In this document: positions 45,913 to 56,136 of the stretch, in pieces | Position numbering within the stretch: position 1 is the stretch's first letter | How the letters are laid out: each line of letters begins with the position of its first letter | Source: Macrostomum hystrix | Taxonomy: Eukaryota; Platyhelminthes; Macrostomidae | Length of the DNA: 64,000 nucleotides | Direction of reading: 5' to 3' | Assembly: GCA_950097015.1 (NCBI GenBank) | Contig: CATNEN010000039.1 | Coordinates: 6,030,501-6,094,500 of the forward strand | Program-made: the position numbers and the translations under genes | Notes under the pieces: generated by a model | The model's input: the letters and a program-made list of their open reading frames with translations, nothing else | Told to the model about the DNA's origin: nothing | The model's database searches: none

Positions 45913-46338
45913 GCAGAACTGTGTAACTGTAAATATAACAGTTTTAGAGCAAAAATTTGTAACTATCTAGTCCTGTTCTAAATGATTCTTAAAACCATTC
46001 AAGTCCATTATTAAAATTAAACTTGCAGCTTTTTATACAAAATTATGGACCAGATTTGCATGAGAAGTCCTAAACTCTTAAAGGAACTAGTTGAACAAAA
46101 CATGCACTTTATATCTGAACAGCTGCACATAAGATTTTATGTTTGTATAATACATTAGAATTTAGATCAATATTGTACACAACAGATAAACGTAATTCTT
46201 TTCACTGAAAATGGCACACATTTTGTTGAATAGCTATTAATATTAAATTAGTGCTTTTCATACATATAATCAATGGACATAAATATATTAAAACTAGCAA
46301 AATACTCGCAAGTCATAATTACATATAACAACCATGCA
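45913..46338. other. Upstream of Parkin, no feature seen
   Basis: AT-rich flank of the Parkin start codon. No TATA box or other site could be singled out. Confidence 0.4.
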
Positions 46339-46492
46339 CAGGGGCATAGCCAGGATTTTTTAGGGATATCGGTTTTGGTTCTATTTAGCGTATCCAGAAT
46401 AAAAAACGATTAATTCATTTCTTTCGAAGAAACTGAATGCGAAAAAAATTGAGATATCAAATATCAAATATACCACCCCAACTATGCCACTG
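46339..46492. mobile_element. hAT-like MITE, 154 bp
   Basis: Imperfect terminal inverted repeats CAGGGGCATAGCCAGG and CAGTGGCATAGTTGGG (on the other strand), about 12 of 16 matching. The flanks ACCATGCA and ACCATACA agree in 7 of 8 bases, fitting an 8-bp hAT target duplication. No coding capacity. Confidence 0.65.
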
Positions 46493-47107
46493 ACCATACA
46501 TTTAGGTTAAGAAAGTCTATTGGTTAAAGAATACTACCCTCAAAATAATAATACGAAACAAATAATAGGTGATCTATTCAGAACAGCACAGAATTACTCA
46601 TACGAGTCATACCACACTTAGTAAATATAATGCATTTAATGTATTTGTCTAGTCATTACTTTGTTCAATTTAAGCTTTAGCTTTTATCCTTTACTTCAGA
46701 AAGCTGTCTAATGCTTTCGCCTTTGTGTCAACTTATAACATGAGGAGTGAATAGCACATCGTTGATTCGTTGGCTGCAACGCAAAAAAATTTAGCGTTTA
46801 CTTCATAAAAGTATAGTTACTAATATATTTTTGTGTTGTGTCACATCACTCTTCGCGGATAACGAATTTCTGCTACCATGGAAGTGCTTTTTAAATTTTC
46901 TAAAAAACATGTATAAGTTTTGTTTTTGTATTATATACACTATTATTTTTTTATATTTAAAAGACTACTAGGGCATTTAAAACCCAGTAAATAATTACTA
47001 GTATTGTGCCTAAATTTGTTTTATTTATATACGTAACTTCCGTGACGCAGGTTTTACAAGGACCACACTAGAAGAAGGACGGGACACTTCGTTTCTTAGA
47101 AAATTTA
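46493..47107. other. No feature seen
   Basis: AT-rich single-copy sequence between a MITE and a Gag remnant. Confidence 0.5.
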
Positions 47108-47428
47108 TTAAAGGCCAGCATCTCGTCCAATAGGCCGTCGATCACCGAGCCCGGAGAGGCTGAGTAGGCGGCTGGCCCTCTGCTGCCGGGTCAGACCGAA
47201 AGTGCCGAGCAGACGAGCTTTCAGTGCATCGTACTTCTCCACTGTCGGCGGTTTCTCCAGCACGTCAAGAAGCCGCTCGGCTGTCTGCTGGTCGAGCGCG
47301 GCGACGACATGGCAATACTTGGTGTTGTCATCAGTAATTTTACGCAGGGCGAACTGGGCCTCGACCTGTATGAACCACGCCCTGGGCTGGGAGCCCAAAA
47401 GGTGGGCAGTTTGAGTGCGACGGCTCAC
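47108..47428 (-). pseudogene. Ty3/gypsy Gag remnant
   Basis: 106 residues with the pattern WFIQVEAQFALRKITDD and KYDALKARLLGTFGLTRQQR, typical of the capsid region of metazoan gypsy elements. No zinc knuckle, Pol or LTR is found around it, so it is a fragment. It belongs to a different lineage from the intact element at 3499-8104, whose Gag does not resemble it. Confidence 0.75.
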
Positions 47429-47679
47429 TCAGTGATGATAATAACCTCAGCTACGCCTGAGTAATCAGCAATAAAGATAAACAAGCTGCAGGCACTGTTT
47501 CTGAATGCGCTAGTGTTGGTCGTCTGTGGTGAGTACTAAACCTTTCTATCCATTTAATTTAGGTTCCTGAACTGTTCGATATCGGACAATTTTTCTCGAC
47601 CTCTTCCAGTCTGTAAGCTTGTTTGATGAAATTTGCATTTTTAATTTCAAAATTTCAAAATTTCAGGCCTCCAACATCA

Positions 47680-48090
47680 ACGCGGCATCCAACACCACCG
47701 TGGCATCCAACACCACCGTGGCAACCAACAAAACCAAAGCATCTAACACCACCGTGGCATCCAACACCACCGTGGCAACCAACAAAACCAAAGCATCTAA
47801 CACCACCGTGGCATCCAACACCACCGTGGCAACCAACAAAACCAAAGCATCTAACACCACCGTGGCATCCAACACCACCGTGGCAACCAACAAAACCAAA
47901 GCATCTAACACCACCGTGGCATCCAACACCACCGTGGCACCCAACAAAACCAAAGCATCCAACACCACCGTGGCATCCAACACCACCGTGGCATCCAACA
48001 CCACCGTGGCATCCAACAAAACCAAAGCACCCAACACCACCGTGGCACCCAACACAAGCAAAGCATCCAACACCAACACGGCCTCAAGAG
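47680..48090. repeat. 18-bp minisatellite (ASNTTV / ATNKTK)
   Basis: About 22 copies of GCATCCAACACCACCGTG with an alternating GCAACCAACAAAACCAAA variant, giving a 54-bp higher-order unit. It joins abruptly to a broken reverse transcriptase at its right side. Confidence 0.93.
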
Positions 48091-49770
48091 TTGAGATGAA
48101 AACCAGCACTAACAGTGCTCCATTCAGCCGAATGCTTATAACAACGCCTTCTGACCTCAAAGCAGGCCGTAGACTCAGCTTTTTCTGCTTTTTCTGTTTT
48201 CCTGAATCTCTAATCGGTCTGTACGAGTTTGGAGATGCAGGGGGCTTATCAGATTTTGGGATCATTGTGACAACAGCTTTTTCCATGCTGTTGGGAAGAT
48301 ACCTTGTTGGAAGCATGCATTGAATAGAGAGGTGATGCGGTTTATGGCCAAGGCTTCTAGGCCATGTTTGAGGACACAGTTTGGGATTTTATCCAGGCCT
48401 GGCGCTCCATCTTCTCAGAGGTGTGCGAGTTCCCAGACAGTGTCCATGACAGTGAATTCAACTTCGAGGATGTCGTTAGGTTTGGAAGAGCTTGGCGGAA
48501 TGGGCCGAAAATGGAAAATTTTCGCAGTTTGCGTAACCTGTGCAGTGATGTTGGGGTTTGTGGAGGCCGGAGGGAATAGGCTTCATCTTGGAATCAAAAG
48601 TGCGTCAGCCAGGAGCTCGGCCTTATCCTGATCTGTGTGGACATATTGGGATCCCACAGACAGGGAGGGGATATTTGAGGCTTTTCTTTTTCTCATGAGT
48701 GATTTGGCGTCATGCCAGAAATGTTTAACTTTGTGAGTTTTGCTTTTTTCAACAATTTTGTCACAGATTTTAGTGAATTTATTGTTTTGGATATCACAAA
48801 TGTCGCGTTTGGCGTCGTTTGAAAGGATGCAAATAAATTAGCATCCTTTCTGTATTGATCACATCTAGTGGTGTGAAACAGGCGACGCAGTCTTCGGCGT
48901 TCTTTGATTTTTATTAGAATAAACGGTGGTAGTGGTTGGTTTATTGCATTTGTGATTATTTCAACTTCGGCATCAATTTCAGCCACTGGTGATTGGCTAT
49001 TTTGTACAGAAGTTTGTAGAGAGTTGTAGAAATGCTGGTGAATTTTTTTCAAAGTTTTTTTTTTTCTGGACCGGTCCAAACTCGACTGTTTGAATCAAGA
49101 ATTGTCATTGTGGGATAATAGTCATTATTTAGCATGGGCTGGTAGCGAGTCCGAGGTCTAGGACATTTCGAGAGACTGTCCCATTTTTGTGGGCAGTTCG
49201 GGTAAAGTCTCCTGGCGTGTTTAATACAATCGGTGAGTCTTCGTTTTGTGAGTCACCAATTCATATAGCTGTTTGCCTGCTTGGCTGATCTGGCCTTCTC
49301 CACCCAGGAAGTGGTGCCTCGCGTTCAAGTCTCCAAGAAGCAGTGAGCGTCTGCTTGTTGACATCAGGCTTGAGAGCAGAGAGGTGATCGGGTTTAGGTG
49401 ATCGATAAACCAGATGAATGTTGAAAGCTGGTGAGGAACCATCCGATGATTCAACGAGTCCAGATATGATTTCATGGGAGTTTTAATAAAGAAACTTGAC
49501 ATTTACTCGAGGAGAATGTGCCATGAGAAGACCTCTTTTAGCTTGATCGCTTGATAGCTTTTAGGTTGATCAAATCTCATGATGGAGTAACATGGGATTC
49601 GGGTTAGATGCGAGATTTTTAGAAGGGTCTCTGAGAAGAGTGTGATGTCAAATGTTTCCTCAGCTAACCACTGTTTAATTTCTCTGATTTTGGGCGTAAA
49701 ACCTCTGCAGTTCAGGTGGACAATTTTGAGACTATTGCCTGGACACGAATCAAAGTTTGAGTTTGAGTTT
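48091..49770 (-). mobile_element. Non-LTR retrotransposon fragment (Jockey/CR1-like)
   Basis: Read on the minus strand from about 49750. An APE-type endonuclease start is seen (SLKIVHLNCRGFTPKI, then DITLFSETLLK), then LLLGDLNARHHFLG near 49310, a basic linker (48693-49079, with IKERRRLRRLF), and the first reverse-transcriptase block (MEKAVVTMIPKSDKPP, then SYRPI near 48220). Frames shift and stop several times, and the catalytic YxDD part is absent. It is dead and truncated at the minisatellite. Confidence 0.8.
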
Positions 49771-50184
49771 TGATTTGGGTTTAGATTCAGGTGAGGGTTT
49801 TAACCCATATTTGTCCGAAGTTTAGAATATGATTTTACGAGATCGTAGATCACTATAAGCGCTATTTTGGAGGCTGGCAAAAAAGTATTGAAAATTAACG
49901 TTTGAAAGTTGGCCAGTTTGCAATTTTTCGATATAATTTTCTATTCAGTTGAAGAAGGCGAAGAAGGATCCAAATATGAGCTATTACTAGCGTATGAGCA
50001 ACATATATTCAAAGCTGTATGACCAGAAAACAAGTGTGACTAAATTTTTAAGTTCATTATTTAATACGGACTGTTTTCACTACGGTGTACAACATAAAGG
50101 GTTCTTTGTAGCTCCTTAACATTTATATCACGAAGTGTTTCGACATTGTTTAGTAAAAGCGACATCCAGCAGTGTCTGCACGGC
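49771..50184. other. 3' flank of the GPCR gene
   Basis: AT-rich single-copy sequence. No exact AATAAA was found on the minus strand near the stop codon. Confidence 0.4.
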
Positions 50185-51849
50185 TCAGAAATCGAGCCCT
50201 TGTGACATCTTGACGTAGTTGCTTCCATTCCCATTGACTTGCTCGAACCGGAGCATCCTCCGCTTGACGGATCTCTGAGAAGACAGCGGCCACTTGTCGG
50301 CTTCAAAGGCTTTCATCTGCAATGCCCGCTGAGTGCGTCTGTGGTTGAATCGGCGCAAAGTCGCAGGATTAGGAGCCTCTTTCACCTGCACCCATCTAGG
50401 CAGAAGCAGCCGCAGCAAGCCCTGGCGGAAGTGCTTATTGAACCAGGCGTACAGTATCGGGTTGCAGGCACTATTGAGGTAGCCCAGCATTGTTGAGCCA
50501 TGCGACGTGATCCACATGACACGAGGAGTGAGGGCGCCGGCGAGGCCCAGGGTGACATGCAGCCAGTGCGGCAGTGTGCAGACCGTGTACAGCAGGATCA
50601 CGGCTGCCACCATGCGGGTGACGCAGCCGAAGCGCCTCTGAACCACCTGGCCTCCAGCGTTTGTTTTCCTAGACTGGCTGAGCAGCTTTCGAATGAGAAG
50701 GCCGTAGAAGAATCCCAGTAGCAGCAATGGCACCGCGAATCCGACGACAAAGGCGCAGGCTGAAAATACCTTTGGGTCCTGGACGATGCTTTTGAGAACG
50801 CTAGCGAAAGTGGCTGGTCCACTGCCCTGGGGCTGGTTGAAATGCCCGCAGTTGTACAATATCTTCACAGTGGGTTTATTCGTTCCATTTGTCGTGTTGT
50901 TAGCTGAGCCGATGGTGACAATGGTGGGGGTGACGATGGCGTGAACGCCAATCGGCAGAACAATGAGACTGCTCAGGAGCCACAGGAGCACCAGGAGACA
51001 CCAGGCGAATCGACGACCGCGAAAAAATCCGAACCGGTTTGGCAGGACAATCGCCACAAAGCGGTCAAAGCCCATGGCGGTGATGATGAAGATGCTGGCT
51101 GTCCAGTTTGTGTAGTGAATCATGTACTTGATCTTGCAGCAGACTGCGCCAAACACCCAGCTGTTCACCACTGCCATATGAATCAGCGGCGGAATCGACA
51201 TTAGGTGCAGCACGTCCGCCACTGCCAGGTGCGTCAAGTAGATCTTTATTACTTTGTGAGCTGTGCGGTGGCTCACTGCACTGGCGAGAACCACCAGATT
51301 TGCAAGCATTCCAAAGACGAATATGATGCCATGCAGTATGTGAAAGCTGGTGAGAATGAGTCTGAACCAGGACATTTCACCCAAGGTTGTCGGAACACTG
51401 CTGGACCGGAGCTGAGTTGTGGAATATTCCCTGCTTTTATCTGCAGCGATTGCCAGTGCGCCACCTGTGCGCGCCTTTATTTAGATTTGCAGCCGGTTAC
51501 CTAAAAATTGGCTTCTAGCAGATCTGCTCCTGTGCGTGCTTAATTCTAACTGGGTCCGCAATTGAAGAATGCTTCAATCGCCAGGAATTCAATGGCTGAG
51601 GGAAAATAATTACTCGCCTTTTTGGCGCACCTGCTCACAAAGCGCGCGCAGTCGGGCTTGAGGAGAGGAAAATTGATGGAGAAAAAGATGAAAGGCGAAG
51701 GTATCAGCCTCTGTATCCATGAGACTGCGGCACGCATTCATGTCCCAGAGAGGCTTCAGTTGGATACAGTTCGGGTTCGGAAGAACTCAACAGTTATTTT
51801 TTTATAAGTTCAGCGTGACACTTATTGAGATACTTACCATGACCTTCAT
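50185..51849 (-). CDS. Rhodopsin-type peptide GPCR
   Basis: The main exon, 51411-50185, holds all seven helices. Features: TM1 Asn (GMLANLVVL); TM2 LAVADVL; disulfide cysteines in GAVCCK and YNCGHF; DRF for DRY at the TM3 end; TM5 FAVPLLLLGF; TM6 VCTLPHW; and TM7 NSACNPILYAW, then a cytoplasmic tail. ECL2 has NNTTNGT, likely glycosylated. No retinal lysine is present, so it is not an opsin. It resembles somatostatin, allatostatin or galanin-type receptors; the ligand cannot be named. A short first coding exon is proposed at 51849-51838 (ATGAAGGTCATG|GTAAGT), spliced in phase 0 to CTCAG|CTCCGG, giving 412 residues. If that is wrong, the first internal ATG at 51375 would begin almost inside TM1. 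Confidence 0.85.
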
Positions 51850-52060
51850 GCGACTGCGTGTACACTTCGCCGCCAGCCGTCCCTGAGCCAAAATGTCCCT
51901 CAGGACAACCTAGGAGACAGAAGTCCAAGGAGCTCTCGAAGTCGCCTGACTCTGTAGAGGGGCGAGGTCCGAAGAGCAAGGCGCCGCGCTCCCTGCCCCA
52001 ACCGGATGGCCCTCCAAAAAAATCGGCGCCCCCCTTAGCAGCCCCGATCCCAAGCAGCCC
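51838..52060 (-). other. Probable first exon of the GPCR (mostly leader)
   Basis: Ends in a textbook donor (CATG|GTAAGTA). An in-frame TAG lies upstream of the ATGAAGGTCATG, so only four codons are coding. The upstream limit is not known. Opposite-strand and other-frame open stretches here are Pro/Lys- or Gly-rich and not convincing. Confidence 0.45.
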
Positions 52061-52089
52061 CAGCCCCGATCTCAAATCTGTCGTAGCCT

Positions 52090-53640
52090 ACAAAAATTGT
52101 CATAGCGGCCGCGCAAATCCATCGTAGGCCCTCAAATCCATCCTAGACCCTCAAATCCATCGTAGACCCTCAAATCCATCCTAGACCCTCAAATCCATCG
52201 TAGACCCTCAAATCCATCGTAGGCCCTCAAATCCATCCTAGACCCTCAAATCCATCGTAGACCCTCAAATCCATCTTAGACCCTCAAATCCATCTTAGAC
52301 CCTCAAATCCATCTTAGACCCTCAAATCCATCGTAGGTCATCAAATCCATGGTAGGCCTCTAAATCCATCTTAGACCCTCAAATCCATCGTAGGTCATCA
52401 AATCCATGGTAGGCCTCTACATCCATGGTAGGCCTCTAAATCCATGGTAGGCCTCTAAATCCATCTTAGACCCTCAAATCCATCGTAGGCTTTCAAATCC
52501 ATCGTAGGCCCTCAAATCCATCCTAGACCCTCAAATCCATCGTAGACCCTCAAATCCATCCTAGACCCTCAAATCCATCGTAGACCCTCAAATCCATCGT
52601 AGGCCCTCAAATCCATCCTAGACCCTCAAATCCATCGTAGACCCTCAAATCCATCTTAGACCCTCAAATCCATCTTAGACCCTCAAATCCATCTTAGACC
52701 CTCAAATCCATCGTAGGTCATCAAATCCATGGTAGGCCTCTAAATCCATCTTAGACCCTCAAATCCATCGTAGGTCATCAAATCCATGGTAGGCCTCTAC
52801 ATCCATGGTAGGCCTCTAAATCCATGGTAGGCCTCTAAATCCATCTTAGACCCTCAAATCCATCGTAGGCTTTCAAATCCATCGTAGGCCCTCAAATCCA
52901 TCTTAGACCCTCAAATCCATCGTAGACCCTCAAATCCATCGTAGGCCCTCAAATCCATCGTAGACCCTCAAATCCATCGTAGACCCTCAAATCCATCGTA
53001 GGCTTTCAAATCCATCGTAGGCCCTCAAATCCATCGTAGACCCTCAAATCCATCGTAGGCCTCTATAAATCCATCTTAGACCCTCAAATCCATCGTAGAC
53101 CCTCAAATCCATCGTAGGCCCTCAAATCCATCGTAGACCCTCAAATCCATCGTAGATCCTCAAATCCATCGTAGGCCCTCAAATCCATCGTAGGCCCTCA
53201 AATCCATCGTAGACCCTCAAATCCATCGTAGACCCTCAAATCCATCATCGACCCTCAAATCCATCGTAGACCCTCAAATCCATCGTAGACCCTCAAATCC
53301 ATCGTAGACCCTCAAATCCATCGTAGGCCTCTAGATCCATCGTTGGGCTCTAAATCCATCGTGGGCCTCTATAAATCCATCTTAGACCCTCAAATCCATC
53401 GTAGGCCCTCAAATCCATCGTAGACCCTCAAATCCATCGTAGGCCTTTAGATCCATCGTTGGGCTCTAAATCCATCGTAGGCCTCTAAATCCATCGTTCA
53501 GCGGAAGAGCCCCCCCCAGGGCTGACCCGCGGGTCATTTGACCAAATCGTTTAACAACAAATCCATCGTTGGGCTCTAAATCCATCGTAGGCCTCTAAAA
53601 ATCCATCTTAGACCCTCAAATCCATCGTAGGCCCTCAAAA
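52090..53640. repeat. 19-bp minisatellite with 380-bp higher-order repeat
   Basis: About 80 copies of ACCCTCAAATCCATCGTAG with variants (CCTAG, CTTAG, GGTCATC, GGCCTCT). The segment from 52141 is repeated in the same variant order from 52521, a period of 380 bp (20 units). Around 53498-53557 a unit is interrupted by about 55 bp of unrelated GC-rich sequence. Confidence 0.96.
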
Positions 53641-54171
53641 CCGACTTTTAGGCTGTTTCACACTTCTTATCAAGCGAGGCCAAAACCCAAGTGTACATAT
53701 CTATTTAATGACCATTCATCTGAACATCAGATAAATGTACACAAGAAACAAGTCCATCAGAATGACGTTTATTTAGTTCGACGTCTGTCTGAACATCTGG
53801 CAAATAAGTCTCGTTGTTTCGTCGAGTGCGTTTGTATTCGTTTGTATTAAAAAAAAGAAGTACTAATATTTAAACCCGTTTTTCAATAAATTTAAATTCC
53901 GAGACGGAAGTTAGACGAAAATTCATTATCCGTTTTCACTATGCCGCTGTAGTTTCTGTCAGTCTCGAGAGAATACCGTAGATATCTTTTGGTTTGAACT
54001 ACTCATCAGCATTCAGGGCAGACTAAACGAACAACGTTTTTAATCAGGACGCTTTGATTCAAGCAAAATAAAAAATCCAAAATTGATTGCTTGAAAAAGA
54101 AATTGACATTCAGATGGCGGGGTGCTGCTGAGATTTGAATTTCCTGTCCGTGACTTCAGCCAGCTCCGAAC
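53641..54171. other. No feature seen
   Basis: Single-copy, AT-rich. No supported gene. Confidence 0.5.
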
Positions 54172-54250
54172 AGGGGGTTGTAACCTAGTGGTCAGAGCGC
54201 CGGACTCGCGACTTGAAGGTTGGAGGTTCGATTCCTGACTACACTGGACC
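54172..54250 (+). mobile_element. tRNA-like sequence, second SINE head
   Basis: GGGGGTTGTAACCTAGTGGT carries an A-box-like stretch, and GGTTCGATTCC 47 bases later is a perfect B box. The ends cannot pair as an acceptor stem (GGGGTTG against TACACTGG), so it is more likely a tRNA-derived SINE head than a working tRNA. It is not related to the SINE family at 19130. Confidence 0.5.
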
Positions 54251-55229
54251 AATTCTTTGTGAGGATCTTAGCTAGCTAAGACAGTTAGCAATACATTGCT
54301 TCAGTTCGCAGCCTGTACGCAGCTGTACATCTGTACGCAGCTGTACATCTGTACGCAGCCTTTAGATTTGCCATGCAATAGTTGCGACTGTGCTGTCGGC
54401 TGCACATCTGGCACAGTAGGGGCAAGTGTAAAAAAACTATTTTTTATGGGGCATTTAGATGAAGTCTTTTACCGGTCGCCTTTACGAGTGAGCATACAAT
54501 GTCCACTAGCAATCAGGCGCTGGAAACAGCTTTCAAGCCCCGTACTGATTCGGCTTTGAATTTCAAACAAGCTGCTTTGGCCCTGTTCTCATGTTCTCAC
54601 TAATTTAACTCTTCGCTGCCTCATGTCTCAACAGCCTAAAAGTATAGGAACAGCTAGCGTTTATGGCGATCAGTGAAGCATGCTATTTTGCCTGTACAGC
54701 TTGCAATGCGCGATTGTAAACTGCAGCCTCATGCAGAGCCTGCAAGAGAGTGGCGCACGCCCTACAAACTCAACAGGCGAGGTACGAAGTGAGGTAGCAA
54801 AGGTCAGGGAAAGCAGGCAACTTGGCCTAGTCTTCAAGCCATCCGCTTGGAGTTGTGTGCAGAAAAAAGTCACTCTCTCCTATATTTTCAAAGAAAACTC
54901 TTTAACCCAGTGTTAAATATTAGAGAGCCATGTATAATCGCTTTGCTACATAAACTAGAGGAAGGTATTGAAATAGCATTGTAAAAATAGTCACTTTGCA
55001 TTGACCAATCAGAATGGAGTCTGGAACTATGCGGACCGCATGACTAACGTTATAGCTTAAAATCTGACTTCAATTTTTTACTTAAAATGCAACAAATTTT
55101 GGCAGCTTTGAGTTCTAAAGCAACAGAAAAAATCCATGGCTCAGTGATCGCACCGTTAAATTTACATTCTCAAAAAGCAGGTACGTATAACCATGCTGCA
55201 ATTCTGATGGTCTTTTCATTTTAAGTCGC
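54251..55229. other. No feature seen
   Basis: Single-copy. A short triple repeat of CTGTACGCAGCTGTACAT occurs near 54315-54358. No convincing coding exon. Confidence 0.45.
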
Positions 55230-55294
55230 ATGCAAACAAACTTAACTAGCCTGGCGTGTTTGGCTTGCCAACTGAACGGCACACCTTTTGCCAG
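55230..55294 (+). other. Candidate first exon of the TRIM-NHL gene
   Basis: ATG at 55230 opens a frame containing LACLACQLNGTPFA, a C-x2-C like the start of a RING finger, and ends in CCAG|GTGAAC. Phase fits the acceptor AATCTAG at 56131-56136. The rest of a RING is not found, so support is weak. Confidence 0.3.
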
Positions 55295-56110
55295 GTGAAC
55301 GAATGATGCCAGGTGAATGATACCGGGTGTATGATGCCAGGTGAATGATACCAGGTGTATGATACCAGGTGAATGATGCCAGGTGAATGATGCCAGGCGA
55401 ATGATGCCAGGTGAATGATGCCAGGCGAATGATGCCAGGTGAATGATACCAGGTGAATGATGCCAGGCGAATGATGCCAGGTGAATGATACCAGGTGAAT
55501 GATGCCAGGTGAATGATGCCAGGCGAATGATGCCAGGTGAATGATACCAGGTGAATGATGCCAGGTGAATGATACCAGGTGAATGATGCCAGGCGAATGA
55601 TGCCAGGTGAATGATACCAGGTGAATGATGCCAGGTGAATGATACCAGGTGAATGATGCCAGGTGAATGATGCCAGGTGAATGATACCAGGTGAATGATG
55701 CCAGGTGAATGATGCCAGGTGAATGATACCAGGTGAATGATGCCAGGTGAATGATACCAGGTGAATGATACCAGGTGTATGATGCCAGGTGAATGATACC
55801 AGGTGAATGATACCAGGTGAATGATGCCAGGTGAATGATACCAGGTGAATGATGCCAGGTGAATGATACCAGGTGTATGATACCAGGTGTATGATGCCAG
55901 GTGAATGATGCCAGGCGAATGATGCCAGGTGTATGATGCCAGGTGAATGATGCCAGGTGAATGATGCCAGGTGAATGATGCCAGGTGTATGATGCCAGGT
56001 GAATGATGCCAGGTGAATGATACCAGGTGTATGATGCCAGGTGTATGATGCCAGGTGAATGATGCCAGGTGTATGATGTCAGGTGAATGATGCCAGGTGA
56101 ATGATACCAG
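55290..56110. repeat. 14-bp minisatellite, tandem splice-donor-like units
   Basis: About 58 copies of GATGCCAGGTGAAT with CAGGCGAAT, CAGGTGTAT and ACCAGG variants. CAG|GTGAAT is close to a consensus 5' splice site on the gene strand. The first unit coincides with the candidate exon end at 55294. Confidence 0.95.
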
Positions 56111-56136
56111 TCAATAAAAAAAACCTAGAAATCTAG

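Noticed and set aside
47619-48323. ASNTTV repeat protein
   Set aside because: 18-bp array fused by chance to the antisense of a broken reverse transcriptase; no independent evidence of coding.
51858-52127. Pro/Lys-rich frame on the plus strand
   Set aside because: No family resemblance; the strong GTAAGT donor on the minus strand points to a leader exon of the GPCR instead.
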